From: Sphingobacteriales bacterium
GTDB lineage: Bacteria; Bacteroidota; Bacteroidia; Chitinophagales; Chitinophagaceae
Direction of reading: 5' to 3'
NCBI GenBank assembly: GCA_004294195.1
Contig: REAQ01000292.1
Location: 1 to 9,955 of the forward strand
DNA length: 9,955 nt
Shown in pieces: positions 1 through 5,645 of the stretch (within the stretch, counting starts at the first letter, position 1; every line of letters begins with the position of its first letter). The translations under genes were made by a program, and so were the position numbers. The notes beneath the pieces are model-generated. The model was not told the origin of the DNA, ran no database searches, and saw only the letters and a list, made by a program, of their open reading frames with translations.

Positions 1-234
1 CGGATCAAGGACCTGGAAACACTCGCCATGACCTACCAGGGTGTGGAAAAGGCTTATGCCATCCAGGCTGGCCGGGAACTCAGGGTAATTGTTGAGGCAG
101 ATAAAGTGTCTGATAACGACAGCGAAAAGATCAGTTTTGAGATGGCCCAGAAGATACAGAACGAGATGACTTACCCTGGGCAGATCAAGGTAACAGTGAT
201 TCGCGAGAAGCGGACGGTCAATGTAGCAAGATAA
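1..234 (+). CDS. rny: Ribonuclease Y, C-terminal end (partial, 5' end outside window)
   Basis: RNase Y is a membrane-anchored endoribonuclease that starts mRNA decay. Only the last 77 codons are present, reading in frame from base 1 to a TAA at 232-234. The visible part is the conserved C-terminal region beyond the HD catalytic domain: [16 protein letters not shown], then a helix, then [13 protein letters not shown], a stretch very characteristic of RNase Y. The N-terminal transmembrane anchor, coiled coil, KH and HD domains would lie upstream and cannot be checked. The stop codon itself forms the outer edge of a long inverted repeat (232-417), so the mRNA 3' end probably lies in that structure. 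The identification rests on recognition of the tail only, but the tail is distinctive. Confidence 0.9.
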   Translation, partial: RIKDLETLAMTYQGVEKAYAIQAGRELRVIVEADKVSDNDSEKISFEMAQKIQNEMTYPGQIKVTVIREKRTVNVAR

Positions 235-417
235 TTAGCTAATTAGTCAATTTGGCAATGTGGCAATGTGGCAATGATGGAAGGCGCGCTTTGCGTTGCG
301 GCGCGCCGGCAGTCACTCTGAGTGTTTCTGCGCACGCCGACAATGTCCAGTGCCCAATGCCTAATGTCTCGCGAAGCGTCAATTGCCGCATTGCCAAATT
401 GCCAAATTAGCTAATTA
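232..417. repeat. 36-bp imperfect inverted repeat with a 114-nt structured loop, 3' of rny
   Basis: Left arm 232-267 pairs with right arm 382-417 in one register without bulges (paired positions sum to 649). There are 33 Watson-Crick pairs, one G-T wobble (261/388) and two mismatches (245/404 and 247/402). The left arm has GGCAAT at 254, 262 and 270, and the right arm has TTGCC at 383, 391 and 399, so both arms have an 8-nt period. The outer ends carry the palindromic word ATTAGCTAAT at 234-243 and 406-415. The loop holds further hairpins: GGCGCGC 283-289 with GCGCGCC 301-307, and CACTC 314-318 with GAGTG 320-324 inside GCAG 309-312 and CTGC 328-331. As RNA this would fold into a long stem closing on the rny stop codon. 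A role in 3'-end formation or termination is inferred; no long T tract follows. Confidence 0.85.
344..368. repeat. Degenerate 7-nt tandem array inside the rny/rplS inverted repeat
   Basis: The word TGYC starts at 344, 351, 358 and 365, an exact 7-nt period over four units, with C/T variation at the third base. The reverse complement resembles the GGCA-word arm upstream of tig (9347-9375), so the same vocabulary occurs in two distant gaps. No clear mirrored partner is seen within this loop. Confidence 0.6.
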
Positions 418-440
418 AAATTTTGCTTAAGCAAAATTTT
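417..440. repeat. Perfect 24-nt palindrome overlapping the rplS promoter
   Basis: Each half-site is AAAATTTTGC (417-426) and its complement (431-440), separated by the self-complementary TTAA, so all 24 nt are palindromic. It abuts the right arm of the upstream inverted repeat. The -33 TTTG of the rplS promoter (422-425) lies inside its left half, and its right half fills much of the -33/-7 spacer. It could be an operator for a dimeric regulator or a terminator-like hairpin for rny; the sequence does not decide between these. Confidence 0.8.
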
Positions 441-452
441 CCCCTACCTTTG
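422..452 (+). promoter_or_regulatory. Bacteroidota-type promoter of rplS
   Basis: A -33 TTTG at 422-425 and a -7 TACCTTTG at 445-452 are separated by 19 nt, matching the Bacteroidota consensus TTTG / TAnnTTTG. Transcription would start near 457, leaving a leader of about 16 nt that is A/T-rich and has no Shine-Dalgarno sequence. Confidence 0.75.
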
Positions 453-472
453 CACTCCTTAAATTTTAAGTC

Positions 473-823
473 ATGAATGCTGCGATAGCCTTTGTACATG
501 AGCAACTGACAGAAAAAAAGCAAGTTCCTTCTTTCAAGGCGGGCGACAATATCACTGTCAACTATAAGATCATTGAGGGTAACAAAGAGCGTATCCAGAG
601 CTTCAAAGGTGACGTGATCAAACGTCAGGGCCAGGGTGCAACTGCTACCTTTACTGTTCGGAAAGTATCTGACAGCATCGGTGTAGAGCGTACTTTCCCT
701 GTAAACTCACCCAATATCGAATCCATTACCCTGAATAAAACAGGTAAGGTTCGTAGGGCCAAACTTTACTTCCTCCGTAGCAGGAGCGGTAAGAGCGCAA
801 GGATCAAGGAAAAGCGTATGTAA
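473..823 (+). CDS. rplS: 50S ribosomal protein L19
   Basis: L19 is a structural protein of the large ribosomal subunit at the interface with the 30S subunit. The 116-residue product is near the usual L19 length of about 115-120. Recognisable stretches are [13 protein letters not shown] (residues 22-34), the segment [20 protein letters not shown] and the basic tail KSARIKEKR. The ATG at 473 is the natural N terminus: the family starts with a short helix ending in the KxxPxFxxGD motif, which is what follows. The gene has its own promoter and a terminator 25 nt beyond its stop, so it appears monocistronic. In many bacteria rplS sits with rpsP, rimM and trmD; none of those is adjacent here. Confidence 0.97.
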   Translation: MNAAIAFVHEQLTEKKQVPSFKAGDNITVNYKIIEGNKERIQSFKGDVIKRQGQGATATFTVRKVSDSIGVERTFPVNSPNIESITLNKTGKVRRAKLYFLRSRSGKSARIKEKRM

Positions 824-847
824 TCTGATACAGTGCAAGATTTTAAC

Positions 848-876
848 AAACGGGAGCCCTCAGGCTTCCGTTTTTA
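848..876 (+). terminator. Intrinsic terminator of rplS
   Basis: The arm AAACGGGAGCC (848-858) pairs with GGCTTCCGTTT (863-873) across the tetraloop CTCA (859-862), with one G-T wobble. The second arm runs into a T tract at 871-875, followed by another T-rich stretch to 880. This is the only classical hairpin-plus-T-tract terminator in the left half of the window. Confidence 0.85.
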
Positions 877-877
877 T

Positions 878-909
878 TTTGCCGAAATGCCAGAGTAAGT
901 CTACCTTTG
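878..909 (+). promoter_or_regulatory. Bacteroidota-type promoter of tatA(-gatA)
   Basis: TTTG at 878-881 and TACCTTTG at 902-909 are 20 nt apart. The -33 box overlaps the T tract of the rplS terminator, so one unit ends where the next promoter begins. The predicted start near 914 gives a leader of about 20 nt before the tatA ATG at 934. Confidence 0.7.
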
Positions 910-933
910 AAAAGACATCGTAAATTTAATATC

Positions 934-1143
934 ATGTTATCTACATTATTACTTTCAATGCCCGGTGGTTCTGAGTGGATCATTATCGTAATCGCAGTGT
1001 TGATCCTGTTCGGTGGCAGAAAGATTCCTGAATTTATGAGGGGTATTGGTCGTGGTATCCGCGAATTCAACGACGCTAAAACTAACGTGAAGAAAGAGAT
1101 CGAGGATGGCATGAACGAAAAAGAAAGCCAGAAAGCTTCCTGA
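934..1143 (+). CDS. tatA: Sec-independent protein translocase subunit TatA/E
   Basis: TatA multimerises at the inner membrane with TatC to form the channel for folded proteins carrying twin-arginine signals. The 69-residue product has the family layout: a short periplasmic N terminus, one transmembrane helix (about residues 14-27, EWIIIVIAVLILFG), the hinge FGGRKIPE (residues 26-33, matching FGxxKxPE), an amphipathic helix (MRGIGRGIREFNDAK) and a charged cytoplasmic tail. An in-frame TTG at 907 would add nine residues, but it lies inside the -7 box of the promoter and is therefore rejected. The ATG at 934 fits a normal leader. tatC is not in the window. gatA follows after 28 nt and is probably cotranscribed. 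TatA and TatE cannot be told apart from sequence alone. Confidence 0.93.
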   Translation: MLSTLLLSMPGGSEWIIIVIAVLILFGGRKIPEFMRGIGRGIREFNDAKTNVKKEIEDGMNEKESQKAS

Positions 1144-1171
1144 GTATCTTACTTCTAACTGCACCCCCAAT

Positions 1172-2611
1172 TTGTATCGTCACCGGTCCATAGCACAATT
1201 TCTTCAGGAAATTGGGTCAGGTTCTATTACCTGTACCGAAGTAGTTGAACATTACCTGAGCCAGATCGCGGCTAACACCCATCTCAATGCTTTTATAGAA
1301 GTTTATGCCAGTGAAGCCAGAGAACGGGCTGCTGCACTGGATGCAAAAAAGCGTTCAGGATCAGCCATGGGCAAGCTTTTTGGAGTAGTGATTGGCATCA
1401 AGGATGTGATCTGCTATAAAGGCCATACGGTAACCGCAGCTTCCGCCATACTCAACAATTTCACTTCCCTTTACTCTGCTACCGCGGTTGAGAGACTGCT
1501 GGCAGAAGACGCCATCATTATTGGTTCCCTGAATTGTGATGAATTTGCCATGGGCTCTTCCAATGAGCATTCAGTGTACGGCAGGGTCCTGAATGCTGCG
1601 GACGAATCAAGGGTTCCCGGTGGCTCTTCAGGAGGTTCTGCAGTGGCCGTGCAGGCAGGGTTGTGCATGGTCAGCCTGGGAAGCGATACCGGAGGTTCTG
1701 TTCGTCAACCCGCGGATTACTGTGGCGTCATTGGGCTCAAACCAAGTTATGGCCGGATCTCGCGGTACGGCCTGATCGCCTATGCGTCTTCATTTGACCA
1801 GATCGGCGTATTTACAACCGATATTGATGATGCGGCTTTGCTCTTGCAGGTCATGGCCGGGGAGGATGGGTATGACAGTACGGTAAGTACAAGCACTGTT
1901 CCGGATTACCAGCAGGAAGAGCCCGACGGAAAAAAATATCGGGTGGCCTATTTCCGGGAAACGCTGGAACACCCCTCCCTGGATACCGAAATCAGGACCC
2001 AAACCGAACAATTATTGCAAAACCTTGCGGATCAGGGACATACCGTAGAAGCATTGACCTTTGACCTCCTTGATCACATCGTTCCAACCTATTATGTACT
2101 GACCACGGCCGAGGCGTCGTCGAACCTTTCCAGGTACGATGGGGTCAAATATGGCCATCGGACCAACCAAAAAGATATCCACTTAACACAATTTTATGAG
2201 GCCAACAGATCTGCCGGTTTTGGCAGGGAAGTGAAGCGCCGGATCATGCTCGGGAACTTTGTGCTGAGCACAGGTTATTACGATGCCTATTTCACCCAGG
2301 CCCAGAAAGTACGCCGATTGATTATCAACAAAACAGACGCGGTTTTTGCTTCTTATGACGCGTTGATCATGCCAACCGTCCCCTTCCCGGCCTTTAAATT
2401 CGGGGAAAAATCCAAGGATCCAGTGGAGATGTTCCTGGCTGATATCTACACAGTTTATGCCAACCTGGCAGGAATTCCAGCCATCTCCCTACCCCTCTTC
2501 AGGCACTCCAATGGGATGCCTTTTGGCACCCAGGTTATGACTTCCCGGTTTAATGAGTTACCTTTGCTGCAGCTATCCAAGCTCCTCATGAAACTTTATC
2601 CTCGCTCCTGA
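1172..2611 (+). CDS. gatA: Glutamyl-tRNA(Gln) amidotransferase subunit A
   Basis: GatA is the glutaminase subunit of GatCAB. It releases ammonia from glutamine, and GatB uses it to convert Glu-tRNA(Gln) (and in some organisms Asp-tRNA(Asn)) to the correctly amidated form. The product has 479 residues, the usual length. The amidase-signature catalytic triad is intact: Lys77 in GIKDVI, Ser152 in PGGSSGGSA and nucleophile Ser176 in GSDTGGSVRQPA. The GSDTGGSVRQPA context favours GatA over a generic amidase. The start is TTG at 1172: there is no ATG before codon 67, and homologues begin with a short M-Y-x-x-x-S-I segment that aligns here with YRHRSIAQF. gatB and gatC are elsewhere. The 28-nt gap after tatA holds no recognisable promoter, so expression probably comes from the tatA promoter. 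Confidence 0.94.
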   Translation: MYRHRSIAQFLQEIGSGSITCTEVVEHYLSQIAANTHLNAFIEVYASEARERAAALDAKKRSGSAMGKLFGVVIGIKDVICYKGHTVTAASAILNNFTSLYSATAVERLLAEDAIIIGSLNCDEFAMGSSNEHSVYGRVLNAADESRVPGGSSGGSAVAVQAGLCMVSLGSDTGGSVRQPADYCGVIGLKPSYGRISRYGLIAYASSFDQIGVFTTDIDDAALLLQVMAGEDGYDSTVSTSTVPDYQQEEPDGKKYRVAYFRETLEHPSLDTEIRTQTEQLLQNLADQGHTVEALTFDLLDHIVPTYYVLTTAEASSNLSRYDGVKYGHRTNQKDIHLTQFYEANRSAGFGREVKRRIMLGNFVLSTGYYDAYFTQAQKVRRLIINKTDAVFASYDALIMPTVPFPAFKFGEKSKDPVEMFLADIYTVYANLAGIPAISLPLFRHSNGMPFGTQVMTSRFNELPLLQLSKLLMKLYPRS

Positions 2612-2658
2612 TCCAGGACAGGACTCTTTCCAACTTCCCTTCGAAAATCCATCTCAAC

Positions 2659-2687
2659 TAGCCATTAGCTAATAGCTATTAGCTAAT
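2659..2687. repeat. 7-nt-phased TAGC array containing a perfect 24-nt palindrome, between gatA and mltD
   Basis: TAGC begins at 2659, 2666, 2673 and 2680, an exact 7-nt period. Bases 2664-2687 form a perfect palindrome made of two copies of ATTAGCTAAT (2664-2673 and 2678-2687) around the self-complementary AGCT... centre. The same 10-mer occurs at both outer ends of the rny/rplS inverted repeat. No T tract follows. The rest of the gap (2612-2719) shows only a 5-bp hairpin at the gatA stop (TCCTG 2606-2610, CAGGA 2614-2618) and no convincing promoter for mltD. Confidence 0.8.
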
Positions 2688-2719
2688 CTGTACCCCTCGG
2701 GAGTTAACCATTTAAAGAC

Positions 2720-3805
2720 ATGAAGGTTATGATGAAAACTTACTTCGTGGTGCTGCTGTCACTCACCTCTGCTTTGACTGGCGTTTGCCAGGATCAACAG
2801 GGTGCGGACACCAATGACGCCAACAAGGAACTGGTCATCTCCGCCCAAGTGGCCGGAATGAAAATGGATCATTCCTTGACCAACGCTTCTTTCAGGACCG
2901 TATCTATTGACCCGGATGAGAATGCCTCGCTCCTCACCCTGCACCCCAGGGCCATCCCTTTTGTAAAGGATTACCTGGAAGACAACCAGGAGCGCCTCAT
3001 CAAAATGAAAGCTACGGCACTGCCCTATTTTACCATGATCAATAGTATCCTTGGCAAGTATAATATGCCAACGGAATTGAAATACCTGGCCGTGATTGAA
3101 TCTGACCTGAAATCCTCAGCGGTTTCCTGGGCAGGTGCGGTAGGTCCCTGGCAGTTTATGCCCGAGACGGGCCGTTTGTATGGACTGAAGGTTTCTAAAT
3201 CCAGGGATGACCGAAGGGATCTGTACAGAAGTACACATGCCGCGGCCAAATACCTGAAGGATCTGTATGCAGAATTGAACGACTGGCTCTTGGTGATCGC
3301 CGCCTATAATGGAGGTTCTGCCAGGGTACAATCTGCGATCAAAAAAGCAGGTAGCCGGAATTTCTGGGATCTTCAGTACTATTTACCAGCTGAATCCCGG
3401 AACCACGTCAAAAAATTCATCGCCACCCACTATATCATGGAAGGCCAGGGTGGTGTTACTACCACTGGTGCAGGTGATGTGAAAAGACTGGGTATGCTTC
3501 CTGCGCCCAAGCAAGTGCTGGAAAATACCCTCTTACAAACTGTTTCAGGTAAATACCTGAGCAAAGTAATAGTCAGCAAGATCGATATAGATCCGGTGTT
3601 ATTTGCGCAACTCAATCCCGGCTTTGATGGCAAAGTATCTACAGATGGATACGGGATGCGTTTACCCAAAGACAAGATGGACCTCTTCAATGAGAAGAAA
3701 ATGGAAATCCTGGATGCCTCTGTGAATCTGTTGCTGAGCGGAGGTTCCAGTACGGCAACATCCTATCCGAAGGAGATCAGGTTGCCGGGGAAAAAAACCA
3801 AGTAA
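2720..3805 (+). CDS. Exported lytic transglycosylase, MltD-like (SLT domain)
   Basis: This enzyme is expected to cleave the MurNAc-GlcNAc bond of peptidoglycan, forming 1,6-anhydro ends during wall remodelling. The 361-residue product starts with an export signal: basic start, hydrophobic segment at about residues 8-20, then GVCQDQ. The SLT fold spans about residues 100-240: catalytic Glu127 in YLAVIESDL, GPWQFMPETG at 142-151 and AAYNGG at 194-199. A C-terminal segment with LNPGFDG and YGMRLPKDK resembles the divergent LysM-like region after the SLT domain in Bacteroidota MltD proteins, but clear repeated LysM domains are absent. The cysteine near the signal end (TGVC) is a poor lipobox because -1 is Val, so a lipoprotein is uncertain. 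ATGs at 2729 and 2732 are alternative starts that would trim three or four residues. It converges on pabB. Confidence 0.88.
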   Translation: MKVMMKTYFVVLLSLTSALTGVCQDQQGADTNDANKELVISAQVAGMKMDHSLTNASFRTVSIDPDENASLLTLHPRAIPFVKDYLEDNQERLIKMKATALPYFTMINSILGKYNMPTELKYLAVIESDLKSSAVSWAGAVGPWQFMPETGRLYGLKVSKSRDDRRDLYRSTHAAAKYLKDLYAELNDWLLVIAAYNGGSARVQSAIKKAGSRNFWDLQYYLPAESRNHVKKFIATHYIMEGQGGVTTTGAGDVKRLGMLPAPKQVLENTLLQTVSGKYLSKVIVSKIDIDPVLFAQLNPGFDGKVSTDGYGMRLPKDKMDLFNEKKMEILDASVNLLLSGGSSTATSYPKEIRLPGKKTK

Positions 3806-3809
3806 ATAT

Positions 3810-3861
3810 AGGTTGGAGGTTGTAGGGGTTTCTGCAACCTTCAACCTCCAACCTGCAACCT
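3810..3861. repeat. Convergent-gene inverted repeat of CAACCTN / NAGGTTG heptamers
   Basis: The left arm 3810-3822 (AGGTTGGAGGTTG) pairs perfectly over 13 bp with 3842-3854. The right side is a strict heptamer array: CAACCT begins at 3835, 3842, 3849 and 3856, and the seventh base is T, C, G and A in turn. On the left, AGG recurs at 3810, 3817 and 3824. The structure fills the 54-nt gap between the mltD stop (3805) and the pabB stop (3860-3862), and the last CAACCTA unit supplies the pabB TAG stop on the minus strand. The position suits a bidirectional terminator, although no T tract follows on the plus strand. Confidence 0.85.
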
Positions 3862-5140
3862 AGTATTCAACAGCTTTCTCCATCGCCTCTGCCTTCACCA
3901 TGCATTCCGCATACTCATGTTCCGCATCGGCATAAAATGTGATTCCCGATCCCACGAGATAGGTCAGGTATTGTTTTTGCTGGTTGAAGAGCAGGCTGCG
4001 GATCACCACATTAAAATCAAAATTTCCCTCCGGACTGATGTATCCCACGGACCCGGAGAAAAGCCCCCGCCCCACGGTTTCATATATATCAATTAACTCA
4101 AGCACCTTTTTTTTCGGCGCGCCAGTCATGCTGCCCATCGGAAAACATGCTTTGACGATATCGGCAAAGGCTACGCCTGCTTTCAATTCTCCCTCAATAG
4201 TTGAAATCATCTGGTGTACCTGTGGGAATGGATAAATACCAAACAGTTCGCTGACCCTTACGGTTCCTTCCTTACAGATCCTTGACAAATCATTGCGCAC
4301 GAGGTCAACCACCATCACGTTCTCGGCTTTCTCTTTTCGGCTGGCCAAGAGCTGGCGTTGCTGGCCCTCGTCTGCAGCGGCATCATTCAAATCCCGTGCA
4401 ATGGTTCCCTTGATGGGCTGTGAAATAATGGTGTTTCCGCGTAGTTGTATAAATCTCTCAGGACTTGCACACATCAGAAATTTTTCCTTCACCCGATAGA
4501 ATGCAGCAAAAGGATTCGGTGAAACACGCGCGAGATTCCTAAAGACACGGAGTGGATCAATCATCGCGGAAGCGTTGAAAAATGCCTGGCAAAAATTGAC
4601 CTCATAGCAATTGCCGCGCAGGATATGTTCCTGTAATTGCCTGACTTTATGGATGTACTCTTCTTTTGTTAATGAAGGGGTAAGGTGCACCGCCTCTTCA
4701 TCCATATGGTAAGATCCAGCAGAAAGGATCGCATCCCAAACGGCATCATGATCATTTTCTAATGAACCAATGTGCAATACATCTGAACCAAGCCGGATCA
4801 CCCAACGAGGCACAAAAAGAAAAGCCGGTTCAAATCCTACTGGATCACCAGCCCCACCCGAAACCTGCTCTGTTTCTGATTTTAGCGCATACCCAAGGTG
4901 ACCAAAGATCCAGTCTTTATGCTGGGTGGTAAATTGATGGATCGATGTGATGTAGGATGATTCCACCGGCATGACTACTGCAGCATCCACACCGGCAATA
5001 CATTCCAGTGCGTGCCCCGGCAGCGCATATTGGTGGTCATCCAGAAAACAAAAAATGTTGAACCGGGATAACCAATTCAACATTTGTTGCTTGATATGTT
5101 GACCATCAGAAACAGGAAATGTTCTGAAAGATCTCACCAT
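3860..5140 (-). CDS. pabB: Aminodeoxychorismate synthase component I (chorismate-binding enzyme)
   Basis: PabB converts chorismate plus ammonia to 4-amino-4-deoxychorismate, the precursor of p-aminobenzoate and folate. The 426-residue product has an N-terminal ADC synthase-like region and the chorismate-binding domain from about residue 160. The distinguishing motif is PIKGT at 242-246: Lys244 is the PabB-type residue, whereas anthranilate synthase TrpE has PIAGT. Further family motifs are ENVMVVDLVRNDL, FPMGSMTGAPK and LVGSGIT near the C terminus. It is slightly shorter than E. coli PabB (453). The ATG at 5140-5138 directly abuts the TAA of the upstream acidic gene (5143-5141), so translational coupling is likely. 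The glutaminase partner (pabA/trpG) and the lyase (pabC) are not in the window. The stop codon lies in the heptamer repeat. Confidence 0.9.
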   Translation of the reverse strand: MVRSFRTFPVSDGQHIKQQMLNWLSRFNIFCFLDDHQYALPGHALECIAGVDAAVVMPVESSYITSIHQFTTQHKDWIFGHLGYALKSETEQVSGGAGDPVGFEPAFLFVPRWVIRLGSDVLHIGSLENDHDAVWDAILSAGSYHMDEEAVHLTPSLTKEEYIHKVRQLQEHILRGNCYEVNFCQAFFNASAMIDPLRVFRNLARVSPNPFAAFYRVKEKFLMCASPERFIQLRGNTIISQPIKGTIARDLNDAAADEGQQRQLLASRKEKAENVMVVDLVRNDLSRICKEGTVRVSELFGIYPFPQVHQMISTIEGELKAGVAFADIVKACFPMGSMTGAPKKKVLELIDIYETVGRGLFSGSVGYISPEGNFDFNVVIRSLLFNQQKQYLTYLVGSGITFYADAEHEYAECMVKAEAMEKAVEY

Positions 5141-5566
5141 TTAAAAATCATCATCGTCATCAAAACCGTCATTGAAATCATTAGCGAAACCCATGTCCTT
5201 GAATTCTTCATCGATCCCAAAATCATCCTCATCGGAAGCGCCTTTCTTTGCACCACCGGTAGATTTTTTGCCTTTGGATTTCGGAATGTCGAACTCGTTG
5301 AAATCAGGATCCCACTCTTCTTCTTCTTCCACTTTGTTCCAATCGTCTACCTCATCCGTCTCATCCTCTTCTTCCTCTTCTTCATCCTCACCGGATTTTT
5401 TAGATGATGGCTTACGTCCTTTTTTGGGCGTCTCTTCTCCATCCAATTCATCGTCATCATCATCGTCCTCTTTCTTTACAGGACGAGATGACGCTTTCTT
5501 AACGGATTCCTCCGCGTCGTTTACTTTCTTTACCGAAGCCTTCTTTGGTTTTTCAGACTTAGCCAT
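5141..5566 (-). CDS. Highly acidic low-complexity protein of unknown function
   Basis: I do not recognise this 141-residue protein. About 53 residues are Asp or Glu and about 25 are Lys or Arg, in alternating blocks. The first 30 residues are Lys-rich (KPKKASVKK, SVKKASSR). Then come an Asp run (DDDDDD), a PKKGRKPSSKK block, a long Glu run, a Trp-containing segment (WDPDFNEFDIP), another Lys block (KSKGKKSTGGAKKG) and a C-terminal acidic tail with repeated Phe ending FDDDDDF. No signal peptide or membrane segment is visible. It is probably largely disordered and cytoplasmic. Acidic tails of this kind occur in RNA polymerase delta subunits and histone or nucleic-acid chaperones, but no folded domain of those families is present. 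The ATG at 5566 lies 79 nt after purA, and pabB follows without a gap. The coding call is supported by the uninterrupted frame and the fit between purA and pabB. Confidence 0.8.
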   Translation of the reverse strand: MAKSEKPKKASVKKVNDAEESVKKASSRPVKKEDDDDDDELDGEETPKKGRKPSSKKSGEDEEEEEEDETDEVDDWNKVEEEEEWDPDFNEFDIPKSKGKKSTGGAKKGASDEDDFGIDEEFKDMGFANDFNDGFDDDDDF

Positions 5567-5591
5567 GATTGAGCAGGATTATTCTGTCGTA

Positions 5592-5624
5592 AAATTTCTA
5601 CCTAAATTTTAATTCGCCAAATTT
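5592..5624. promoter_or_regulatory. Three AAATTT blocks upstream of the acidic-protein gene
   Basis: AAATTT occurs at 5592-5597, 5604-5609 and 5619-5624 in the 79-nt gap between the purA stop and the acidic gene ATG. Starts are 12 and 15 nt apart. No clean TAnnTTTG box is visible on the minus strand here. The blocks could be an A-tract or UP-type element, or just A/T-rich spacer. Confidence 0.3.
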
Positions 5625-5645
5625 TGAACACATATTTTTTTGGCC

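Noticed and set aside
232..417. CRISPR array or IS terminal repeats as an explanation of the repeats
   Set aside because: Words are 7-8 nt without unique spacers, no cas or transposase gene is present, and there is no target-site duplication pattern.
907..933. Upstream TTG start for tatA (nine extra residues)
   Set aside because: The TTG is part of the -7 box TACCTTTG at 902-909, so it would not be in the transcript. The ATG at 934 gives the family N terminus.
2720..2800. Lipoprotein signal on the lytic transglycosylase
   Set aside because: The candidate lipobox TGVC has Val at -1 instead of Gly, Ala or Ser, so an ordinary export signal is more likely.
5172..5612. 146-codon plus-strand frame rich in serine
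   Set aside because: It is antisense to the acidic gene; GAA, GAG and GAT runs read backwards give Ser and Phe codons. The frame fits no gene context.
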